Shown here one piece after another: positions 1 through 5,011 of a DNA stretch of 9,282 nucleotides. This DNA comes from Candidatus Fermentibacteraceae bacterium (GTDB lineage Bacteria; Fermentibacterota; Fermentibacteria; Fermentibacterales; JCC-6). Where the stretch lies: contig JAGGYZ010000269.1 in assembly GCA_021162285.1 (NCBI GenBank), forward strand, positions 1-9,282, in the 5' to 3' direction. The translations under genes were made by a program, and so were the position numbers. Positions within the stretch are counted from its first letter, which is position 1. Each line of letters opens with the position of its first letter. The notes under the pieces are model-generated. The model saw nothing but the letters and a program-made list of their open reading frames with translations, was not told the DNA's origin and did not search any database.

Positions 1-192
1 AAGCAGAAACCTTTAAACAAAAAAGACATCCACAGGCCCCCCATTAGGGTGCAAGTATGCATGAAAACCAGTTTTTGCGCAACGGGGATATGCCAAATAT
101 ATACATTTGTAAAACACTGTGTGCCAATACGAATCGGAACTGCTCCCACTTTGGTGTAGAGCCTATAGCCTGATTGTTTATTTTTTCTGAAA
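1..192. other. No supported gene; left edge of the window
   Basis: I see no convincing gene here. Plus-strand frame 1 is open from the window edge to a stop at 157-159, so it could be the tail of an upstream gene, but the translated peptide resembles nothing I know. A minus-strand open frame covering most of this stretch overlaps the better supported HTH module and is probably a shadow. The similarity to the second recombinase/HTH module fades out near 190, so this DNA is not part of the repeat. Confidence 0.4.
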
Positions 193-546
193 ATGGCTTC
201 GAGCGTATTCCTCTGTCACGCCGAGAGACAGTACACTCGAACCTCAGCCAAACCTCCAAAAGCACTGTGTATACAACGTATGAACATTCCTGTCCGCAAA
301 CACAAAAAGACCTACCGTAACCCTTTGATATATGCCAGAGAATTGAATGATGAGCTGGTCGGTGACAATCTCACCAGAAAACAGCTTGCCGAAAGGCATG
401 GGGTTTCATCGGACAGAGTAACTCAGTGGTTATGTCTGTTGAAGCTCCCTGAGAAAACTCAGAAGCAAATTGAGGCTCTTGGAGACAACTGGGAAAAACA
501 GCTGGTCACAGAACGAGAGCTGAGAAAACTGAGAAGAGGGGAATGA
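193..546 (+). CDS. ParB-like helix-turn-helix protein fused to a serine-recombinase tail remnant (copy 1)
   Basis: The conserved part starts near residue 30 (ATG at 280) and is a small basic protein with an HTH of the ParB/KorB kind: LTRKQLAERHGVSSDRVTQW followed by a LKLP turn. Preceding residues RNPLIYARELNDELV match a small-protein type I associate with recombinase genes. About three quarters of the 81 aligned residues match the second copy at 4614-4862. The first 29 residues align with the last residues of the recombinase fragment of copy 2: shared YTRT, then a spaced P, L, R and I. Copy 1 therefore looks like a recombinase end fused in frame with the HTH protein; the spacing differs from copy 2 by one base. 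Neither ATG 193 nor ATG 280 has a strong ribosome binding site, so the start and expression are uncertain. The probable role is DNA binding, perhaps as a partner of the lost recombinase; that is inference. Confidence 0.6.
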   Translation: MASSVFLCHAERQYTRTSAKPPKALCIQRMNIPVRKHKKTYRNPLIYARELNDELVGDNLTRKQLAERHGVSSDRVTQWLCLLKLPEKTQKQIEALGDNWEKQLVTERELRKLRRGE

Positions 547-576
547 GATTGTTATTTTTCGATTCATAACGCAATG

Positions 577-1020
577 CTACAATTTCATCGGAAGGATTAC
601 ATTCTCGATACCCAACTTACTACAAGCATCAGCGAGTGCACTTCTTAAAAAAGACCACACAAATTTCTCCATCTGATAACCGATAAAGAAATCGCGAATA
701 TCTTTATCTTCAAGACCACTATCAAGCACATTACGATCCCTAATGCTGAATACCACTTCATGTTGGAATTCAAAGATTGCAAGACTACGTTTCCCACCCT
801 TAATAGTAATTTTATATGCGACGGGCACCTCAAGAACATCGTCCTGAATGTTATACCCGGGCTCAAAAGCAGCACGGAGAATCTCAAAGCTTTTCTTCTT
901 ATAGTCCCGGATCTCACTACAACTTGCTTCTCTAGTGTAATTTGCTCTCGAACAAACAACATTAACTAATCGAATGCCCTCCAGCATTTTTCTGTAATCA
1001 GGTGCCAGATCCTTATTCAT
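577..1020 (-). CDS. SecB-like chaperone of a toxin-antitoxin-chaperone operon
   Basis: This 147-residue protein is close in size to SecB (about 155) and resembles SecB-like chaperones of TAC operons. Seen features: an N-terminal YRKMLEGIRLVNV segment, a beta-rich middle (VAYKITIKGG, then LAIFEFQHEVVFSI), and an end matching the SecB pattern of F(F/A)..N....WP..RE.....r.Gl..l.LP, here FFIGYQMEKFVWSFLRSALA, then GIENVILPMKL. In TAC systems such a chaperone binds a C-terminal extension of the antitoxin in the cytosol and protects it from aggregation and proteolysis. It is the last gene of the operon, 14 bases after the antitoxin stop. ATG 1020 has an AGGAAG ribosome binding site five bases upstream. 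It converges on the HTH gene ending at 546, with no clear terminator between. The family call rests on pattern and gene order, not on a search; a general SecB or an unrelated small protein is the alternative. Confidence 0.72.
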   Translation of the reverse strand: MNKDLAPDYRKMLEGIRLVNVVCSRANYTREASCSEIRDYKKKSFEILRAAFEPGYNIQDDVLEVPVAYKITIKGGKRSLAIFEFQHEVVFSIRDRNVLDSGLEDKDIRDFFIGYQMEKFVWSFLRSALADACSKLGIENVILPMKL

Positions 1021-1034
1021 TGCTGCTTCCTATA

Positions 1035-1583
1035 CTAACTGACAAGTTGCTCTTCTTCGATGATAGGGGATTTGACCGGTTTTACTTCATAATATGTAGA
1101 TTCCAAGAAATATGACTTGTAAGTTGAGGGCACATAATACTCATCAATATGGGTTGATACAACAGGATTCCAACTAATGGATTGATATTTCTCCTCGCAG
1201 CACTCGGTAAGATCCTCTTCCAAAAGTTTCGCCACCCGTATTTCTAGTCTGTTCGCTCGAGCATCCAAAACAGCCCTATACTTTTTTGGAACAACAAACA
1301 TGTAGTCACCATGTATTGTTGCTCTGAAGCGAACACCCAAACCTTCAGCGAGTCTAACAAGCCATTTCAAAGACGGACTCCTGCCAAAATTTTCGAACCT
1401 CGAGACGACAGACTGTTTTGTTCCGATTTTCCTTGCTAGTTGTTTTTGTGAAAGCTGCTGATAGAGTCTCTCATTTATAACCTCTCGAGTCAATTCTTCC
1501 ATTGGAGAAGAAACATAATCAATCGATTCCAAGTAATCATTGAATGTGTATTCACTTCTATTCTCTTTACCGAGGTTTGTCAT
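1035..1583 (-). CDS. HigA-like XRE-family antitoxin with long C-terminal chaperone-addiction-like tail
   Basis: A 182-residue protein if started at ATG 1583, which has GGAGG four bases upstream and overlaps the toxin end by 17 bases, the usual toxin-antitoxin coupling. An upstream ATG at 1613 in the same frame has less support. Residues 33-84 form an XRE/Cro HTH: LSQKQLARKIGTKQSVVSRF, then RSPSLKWLVRLAEGLGV, typical of HigA. HigA antitoxins neutralise HigB RNases and repress the operon. The chain continues about 95 residues past the HTH. Its last 45 residues are rich in aromatics (SISW, DEYYV, YKSYF, STYYEV) and end acidic (EEEQLVS). In TAC antitoxins this is where the chaperone-addiction domain lies, so I infer that the tail binds the SecB-like protein encoded next. 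Its natural promoter lies beyond the inserted IS, so present expression is in doubt. Confidence 0.78.
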   Translation of the reverse strand: MTNLGKENRSEYTFNDYLESIDYVSSPMEELTREVINERLYQQLSQKQLARKIGTKQSVVSRFENFGRSPSLKWLVRLAEGLGVRFRATIHGDYMFVVPKKYRAVLDARANRLEIRVAKLLEEDLTECCEEKYQSISWNPVVSTHIDEYYVPSTYKSYFLESTYYEVKPVKSPIIEEEQLVS

Positions 1584-1962
1584 AAATCCTCCAGTACTCT
1601 TCTCTTCGTTCACATGCTGTAGCGGTTTTACTAGCTGTGATGGTTTTGTACTCTACATCTAAGATAACTAATTTATTCTTAATCTTTTTGGAAAGGCAGA
1701 AATATACTCGTATTACACCTGATATACTCACCTTAGGCACTCTGAATTCGAACAACGATATATTTTTACTATTCGAGCAGGAATGAGGTAACGGTTTCAC
1801 TATCTCCTGCTTGAGATATTCTTCATATCTAGCGAAACCGGTTTCTTCATTTTGGATAGATTTGATTACTTCGACCAATCTGTCGTGCTTCTTTCTGTGC
1901 TTTCTTCCTATCTTCCTTAACTTCTTCCTAACGGGATCGTGATCGGTATTTTCACTCTCTAG
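1567..1962 (-). pseudogene. HigB/RelE-like toxin, C-terminal 130 codons, separated from its start by an IS element
   Basis: This holds toxin codons 15-144. RelE/HigB (Gp49-like) features, in restored numbering: a basic helix region HDPVRKKLRKIGRKHRKKHD (21-40), then LFEFR (83-87), GVIRVYFCL (95-103), NKLVILDVEYKT and a final ACERREEYW. Members are ribosome-dependent or free mRNA endonucleases inhibited by the next gene's product. The first 14 codons lie at 3931-3973, beyond the IS. Read alone, the frame continues into the IS end and opens at a TTG at 2013, giving an 18-residue N-terminus (MLSRSYVLCTAVTRKLGL) that comes from IS sequence, with no ribosome binding site. Restoring the gene by removing the IS plus one CTAG gives uninterrupted reading. 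The toxin is probably inactive now, because the first beta strand (YQVIFY) is missing from this part. Confidence 0.78.
1959..1962. repeat. CTAG target-site duplication, left copy
   Basis: CTAG directly outside the left inverted repeat. The second copy is at 3931-3934. Keeping just one of the two restores the toxin frame (TAT GAG CTA GAG AGT). Confidence 0.75.
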
Positions 1963-1979
1963 CCCGAGTTTCCTAGTTA
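1963..1979 (+). repeat. IS left terminal inverted repeat (17 bp)
   Basis: CCCGAGTTTCCTAGTTA, identical to the reverse complement of 3914-3930. The match stops at 1980, where C faces a non-complementary base in the right end. Confidence 0.92.
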
Positions 1980-2034
1980 CAGCAGTGCATAAAACGTAAC
2001 TCCTTGAGAGCAAGAAAGTTGCGGCCGCAGAAGA

Positions 2035-2381
2035 CTATGCCCTAAATAATAACAGCAAACAATGCGTGTATGCAGGTTGACATGCTGGTGTCTATGCCCT
2101 AAGATATATCAAGCGGGAGGTATAGGCATGGAACGACTGGAAGCCAAAAAGATCAACGGACATACTTATTACTACTACTCCGAATGGGGCTGGGTTAACG
2201 GAAAATGCAGACGTAAGTGGCAGCGATACCTGGGCAAGCTGGAGGATATTGTCAAAGCTTGCGAGGGTGGTGGCCCGGCACCGTTGTATGCGGATGTATT
2301 TCAATGGGGATTGCCTGCAGCACTATGGAAAGAGGCTTTGACAGCAAGGATTGTCGAGGAAATTGACGTGCTATGCCCTAA
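2035..2381 (+). repeat. Three copies of the 11-mer CTATGCCCTAA at the IS 5' end
   Basis: The 11-mer occurs at 2035-2045, 2092-2102 and 2371-2381, all on the plus strand. The second copy overlaps the presumed -10 box, and the third lies in the coding region (residues LCPK). The function is unknown; a protein-binding site or chance are both possible. Confidence 0.4.
2077..2105 (+). promoter_or_regulatory. Sigma70-like promoter of the transposase
   Basis: TTGACA (2077-2082), a 17-bp spacer, then TAAGAT (2100-2105). The -35 box is perfect and the -10 matches at four of six positions. A start near 2112 would give a leader of about 16 bases containing the GGGAGG ribosome binding site, which supports translation from ATG 2128. 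Confidence 0.6.
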
Positions 2382-3858
2382 GCGTAAGCAGGGATTGAGT
2401 ACGGGCGAATACATTGGCGTTGCATCTGTCAACCGGGCGATTCAGCCCAGCAGCAAACGCTCGATGTGGAACTGGTTCTCGCAAACTGTACTGCTGCGGT
2501 ACCTGCCTGGCGCGTCAAAGGAGGCTCTGAATTCGCAGCGGTTCTGGGATCACATGAACCGGATTGATGGTGAGAAGCCTGCACAGATATGGAAGAATAT
2601 CATCAAGGGAGTTGTTAAACGTGAGGATATCGACTTGTCATCCATCTCCTATGATGGCACAAACTTCTACACCTTCATAGATACATTCAATGCGCATTGT
2701 CAAATCGCTAAGCATGGCAAGAACAAACAGGGACGAAGTAATCTGCGGCAGATCAGTTACGCGCTGTTCTGCAGTGCTGACGGACACATGCCACTTTATT
2801 ACGATGTGTATGAAGGCAATCGAAACGACGCAAAACAGTTTCCATTGATGCTGGAGAAATTCAACAGGCTTCTTCAGGAGATTTGCGGGCAGCGATGTAC
2901 GCCAGAAGATACTACCTTGATATTCGACAAAGGCAACAACTCGCCCGCCAATTTCGAGATGATTGATTCGATGAAGCTGAAGTTTGTAGGATCGGTAAAG
3001 CTTGGAGAGCATAAGGAACTTATGCAGATATCCAACAGCGATAAACGATTCGAGTCCTGTGATGCGGAGGGCCTTGATGGCACAAAAGCCTTCCGTGTAA
3101 AGAAAACCGTTTACGGAAAGGAACGCGTTCTTGTGGTGAGCTACAACCAGAATCTGTTCGATGCCCAGTGGCTGACCTTGCAGAACGACATCAGTAAAGC
3201 CATTGAGCGTCTCGCGGCGTTGCAGCAGAAGCTGCGTGATCGGGCGATGGGGCTAATCAAAAAGGGCCGGACACCTACAGTGGCATCGGTAGAAAAACAG
3301 TGTAAACACATTCTCAGTCGTCAGCATATGAAACAAATGATCACAACGAAGATTCAGGAAGGGAAGGAAAAGATTCCGGAACTTGAATATGCTCTTGACT
3401 CAGCAGCGCTATCAACACTCGCAGATACTCATCTGGGCAAGAATATCATTATCAGCAATCGTGAATCGTGGGATGATTCCCGGACCCTAAAAGCCTATCG
3501 CAGCCAGTTCATCATTGAGAATGTATTCAAGGAGATGAAAGACCGCACGACCGGAAGCTGGTGGCCTCTGAACCACTGGACTGATTCGAAGATCAGAGTG
3601 CACGGTCTCTACTGCACTATTGCTTTGCTCCTAAGGGCATTGATGTTGCGGAGAGTAAAATCTGCAGGGATTACTCTCTCAATGAAGCGCCTTATGTCGG
3701 AGTTGGACAACATGCGGCAGGTCGTCAATATCTACCCAAAGAAGCGTCGGCAGAAGATTGAACGAAAACAAGTGGTGCTGAGCAGAACATCTGAACTTCA
3801 GGACAAATTGATCGATACTCTCGAATTGAAAGAAGATAAGAATAAACTTTTAGGGTAA
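2128..3858 (+). CDS. IS1634/IS4-like DDE transposase
   Basis: A 576-residue transposase starting at ATG 2128, with a GGGAGG site (2115-2120) seven bases upstream. The open frame extends to 2062, but the extra 22 residues would overlap the promoter. The N-terminal SEWGWVNGKCRRKWQRYLGK segment is typical of IS1634-type proteins. The RNase H-fold catalytic residues appear to be D176 (SYDGTNFYTF), D267 (LIFDKGNN) and E464 (QFIIENVFKEMK). The long stretch between D267 and E464 is the insertion expected in IS4-related enzymes. A motif like YREK is present: Y457, E464 and K471 have the right spacing, but the R position holds Q, with an R two residues earlier. The HWTDSKIRVHG segment after it is also characteristic. 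Length and motifs look intact, so it is probably functional and acts on the 17-bp ends of this element. Confidence 0.9.
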   Translation: MERLEAKKINGHTYYYYSEWGWVNGKCRRKWQRYLGKLEDIVKACEGGGPAPLYADVFQWGLPAALWKEALTARIVEEIDVLCPKRKQGLSTGEYIGVASVNRAIQPSSKRSMWNWFSQTVLLRYLPGASKEALNSQRFWDHMNRIDGEKPAQIWKNIIKGVVKREDIDLSSISYDGTNFYTFIDTFNAHCQIAKHGKNKQGRSNLRQISYALFCSADGHMPLYYDVYEGNRNDAKQFPLMLEKFNRLLQEICGQRCTPEDTTLIFDKGNNSPANFEMIDSMKLKFVGSVKLGEHKELMQISNSDKRFESCDAEGLDGTKAFRVKKTVYGKERVLVVSYNQNLFDAQWLTLQNDISKAIERLAALQQKLRDRAMGLIKKGRTPTVASVEKQCKHILSRQHMKQMITTKIQEGKEKIPELEYALDSAALSTLADTHLGKNIIISNRESWDDSRTLKAYRSQFIIENVFKEMKDRTTGSWWPLNHWTDSKIRVHGLYCTIALLLRALMLRRVKSAGITLSMKRLMSELDNMRQVVNIYPKKRRQKIERKQVVLSRTSELQDKLIDTLELKEDKNKLLG

Positions 3859-3913
3859 GGATTGCAATTGCAGTACTTGTTGTGAGTAAGTATGATACAG
3901 CGATGTTAAATCA

Positions 3914-3930
3914 TAACTAGGAAACTCGGG
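3914..3930 (-). repeat. IS right terminal inverted repeat (17 bp)
   Basis: TAACTAGGAAACTCGGG on the plus strand, the exact reverse complement of the left end. It lies 55 bp after the transposase stop. Confidence 0.92.
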
Positions 3931-3934
3931 CTAG
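3931..3934. repeat. CTAG target-site duplication, right copy
   Basis: CTAG directly outside the right inverted repeat. It is palindromic, so the split between inverted repeat and target is decided by the toxin frame rather than by the bases themselves. Confidence 0.75.
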
Positions 3935-3973
3935 CTCATACTCTGGATAGAAAATGACCTGATACCCAGCCAC
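3931..3973 (-). pseudogene. HigB/RelE-like toxin, N-terminal 14 codons and start site
   Basis: Reading leftwards from 3973 gives GTG and the residues MAGYQVIFYPEYEL, then the IS end. An AAGGAG ribosome binding site (3980-3985) sits six bases before the GTG. The YQVIFY strand is what a HigB/RelE toxin normally starts with. Joined through one CTAG to the sequence left of the IS, the frame continues as PEYEL-ESENTDHDP without a shift, which is strong evidence that this is the lost 5' end of the toxin gene. In its present state this fragment reads four codons into the IS and stops (ARVS then TAG). A longer frame upstream to 4123 exists but has no family resemblance and no better start. Confidence 0.8.
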
Positions 3974-3990
3974 ACAGATCTCCTTAATAT

Positions 3991-4006
3991 ATAGCCATAT
4001 GGCTAT
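3991..4006. promoter_or_regulatory. 16-bp perfect palindrome, candidate operator of the toxin-antitoxin-chaperone operon
   Basis: ATAGCCATATGGCTAT is its own reverse complement and sits five bases upstream of the toxin ribosome binding site on the minus strand. XRE-type antitoxins repress their own operons by binding such palindromes. A possible minus-strand promoter (TTGTCT, 17-bp spacer, TATATA at 3988-3993) would place the palindrome across the spacer and the -10 box. However, its start point would fall inside the ribosome binding site, so the promoter assignment is weak. The palindrome itself is certain. Confidence 0.55.
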
Positions 4007-4168
4007 GGACAGACAAGCCCTGTAACTCGTCATGTCAATTCGATCTAGGAACACACCGTAGAAGAGGAAAGGGAAAAACATACCCATCCTTGAGTAATTA
4101 TATGCATTCCTACAGATTTTCACTACTATCCGTCGACTTCAGATGCTCTCTTAAGTATACCATTCCCC

Positions 4169-4617
4169 TTGTTCAAAAAAAATTCTGAAGATTTTATTGT
4201 TGACACAACTACTCTAGAAAATTTAAGGCAGATGCTGATAACCTGCACTGAAACGCAATCTAATATTGAGCTCCAGATTTCTGACAAAGAGCAGGAACTG
4301 AAACGAGCTAAGGGAAAGACTGTCACGGAGACCAGTGTTACGGATATGCTCGATACCCTTGTTCGAAGCGCTGATCTCTTCCCCGCATATCAGCAGAAAA
4401 AACTGTTCGAGATGTTCTTCTAAGAATAGTGGTCGGTCTGGATAAGATAAAAGCCGATTTGTATCTGCCTGCGCTACAGTACTATATAAAAAGAAGCGGA
4501 CCAAATGGGTCCGCGTTCGACTCAAAACATGCCTGGTACGCCGAGGGTTACTACACTCGAACCATCGAGGAAACACCGGAGATACTGCGCTTCAAGCGTC
4601 CTGATATACTATCATAA
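4169..4617 (+). pseudogene. Serine-recombinase C-terminal fragment, frameshifted (copy 2)
   Basis: Only the last part of a large-serine-recombinase-like protein is seen, about 145 residues. In the first frame (4169-4423) a helical, coiled-coil-like segment (TTTLENLRQMLI, then NIELQISDKEQELKR) leads to FPAYQQKKLFEMFF and a stop. After a one-base shift near 4415-4422 the frame continues as RIVVGLDKIKADLYLPALQY, then YAEGYYTRTIEETPEILRFK, and ends at TAA 4615. The coiled coil, the QKKLFEM..RIVV junction and the YTRT..PEILRF.RPDIL end fit recombinase tails. The catalytic resolvase domain and the zinc-ribbon part are absent upstream, where the toxin promoter region starts. The true left boundary is unclear, somewhere between 4100 and 4169. 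The HTH gene follows immediately with overlapping stop and expected start, as in intact recombinase/HTH pairs. The family assignment is by pattern only. Confidence 0.55.
4496..4514. repeat. Small perfect hairpin inside the recombinase fragment
   Basis: GCGGACC and GGTCCGC form a 7-bp stem with a 5-base loop (AAATG). There is no T run after it, so it is not a standard terminator. It encodes SGPNGS of the recombinase tail and may be accidental. Confidence 0.35.
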
Positions 4618-4643
4618 AACCGAAAAAGCGATTCCGTAACCCT

Positions 4644-4862
4644 TTGATGGTTGCCATGGAACTGAACGATGAGCTGGTCCGTGACGATCTCACCCGAAAA
4701 CAGCTTGCTGAAAGACACAGGATCTCGTCAGACAGAGTTACTCAGTGGCTGTGTCTGTGGAAACTCCCGGAAGAAGATAAGGAAAGAATCCTTGCCCTGG
4801 GAGACAACTGGGAACGACAGGTAGTGACTGAGCGTGAACTGAGAAAACTAAGAAGGAACTAA
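4644..4862 (+). CDS. ParB-like helix-turn-helix protein (copy 2)
   Basis: Same protein type as the 3' part of the gene ending at 546: ELNDELV, LTRKQLAERHRISSDRVTQW, LKLP-like turn, LGDNWE and a basic RKLRR end. Homology extends upstream of the usable starts (TTG 4644, ATG 4647) to about 4617 (KPKKRFRNP), with no stop before 4605 in this frame. The position where an ancestral start is expected reads ATAA (4614-4617), where ATA takes the place of ATG and the TAA ends the recombinase fragment. A single G-to-A change in an ATGA overlap would explain this. Translation may now begin at TTG 4644 or ATG 4647, which would remove about 10 N-terminal residues but keep the HTH whole. There is no strong ribosome binding site. 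Probably a DNA-binding accessory of the lost recombinase; its present activity is uncertain. Confidence 0.6.
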   Translation: MMVAMELNDELVRDDLTRKQLAERHRISSDRVTQWLCLWKLPEEDKERILALGDNWERQVVTERELRKLRRN

Positions 4863-5011
4863 CAGTAGATTCCCCATTGATCTGTTCTATATGAATTACC
4901 TCTCCGCTTATGGTCTTGCTCAATCGAAAACCTCTTGACAGCCCCACCCTGTTCTCTTTCATATTCACAAATAAATCACTATTTTACTCAGCATGAAGGG
5001 GATGGTTAAAA
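4863..5011. other. Intergenic stretch between the accessory region and the secreted-protein cluster
   Basis: No gene is visible. It holds a perfect TTGACA at 4935-4940. The -10 is poor: TTCATA with a 17-bp spacer, or CATATT with 19. A ribosome binding site, AAGGGG (4996-5001), lies 10 bases before ATG 5012. No clear terminator hairpin follows the HTH gene. Confidence 0.45.

Larger units (their letters stand above)
1963..3930 (+). mobile_element. Complete IS element, IS1634/IS4-like, 1968 bp, inserted in the toxin gene
   Basis: The ends are perfect 17-bp inverted repeats. The left end reads CCCGAGTTTCCTAGTTA and the right end is its exact reverse complement. Each end is flanked by CTAG (1959-1962 and 3931-3934), which I read as a 4-bp target duplication; because CTAG is its own reverse complement it could also be counted as part of a 21-bp repeat. 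The reading frame of the disrupted toxin decides this: it is restored only if one CTAG is kept. One transposase gene fills the element, with a short leader of about 165 bp and a 3' tail of 55 bp. Perfect repeats, an intact transposase and a restorable target suggest a recent insertion. The 4-bp duplication may not be the usual value for IS1634 members, so the subgroup needs a database match. Confidence 0.9.

Noticed and set aside
280..546. HTH protein as a plasmid partition ParB
   Set aside because: Only the HTH segment is ParB-like; the ParB nuclease-like domain, a ParA partner and parS-like sites are not seen, and the pairing with recombinase tails explains it better.
2046..2051. TATTAT on the minus strand, a possible outward promoter from the IS towards antitoxin and chaperone
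   Set aside because: No acceptable -35 box 16-18 bp upstream; too weak to claim.
3863..3872. Palindrome TGCAATTGCA after the transposase stop
   Set aside because: No loop and no T run, only 10 bp; it is not a terminator and is short enough to be chance.
4033..4038. Perfect TTGACA on the minus strand upstream of the toxin
   Set aside because: At 16-18 bp spacing I see only TTGTCT, TGTCTG or GTCTGT, none a usable -10, so I do not call it a promoter.
3917..4123. 68-codon minus-strand open frame containing the toxin start
   Set aside because: Its last part is the real toxin N-terminus, but the upstream residues resemble no family and the GTG at 3973 has the good ribosome binding site.
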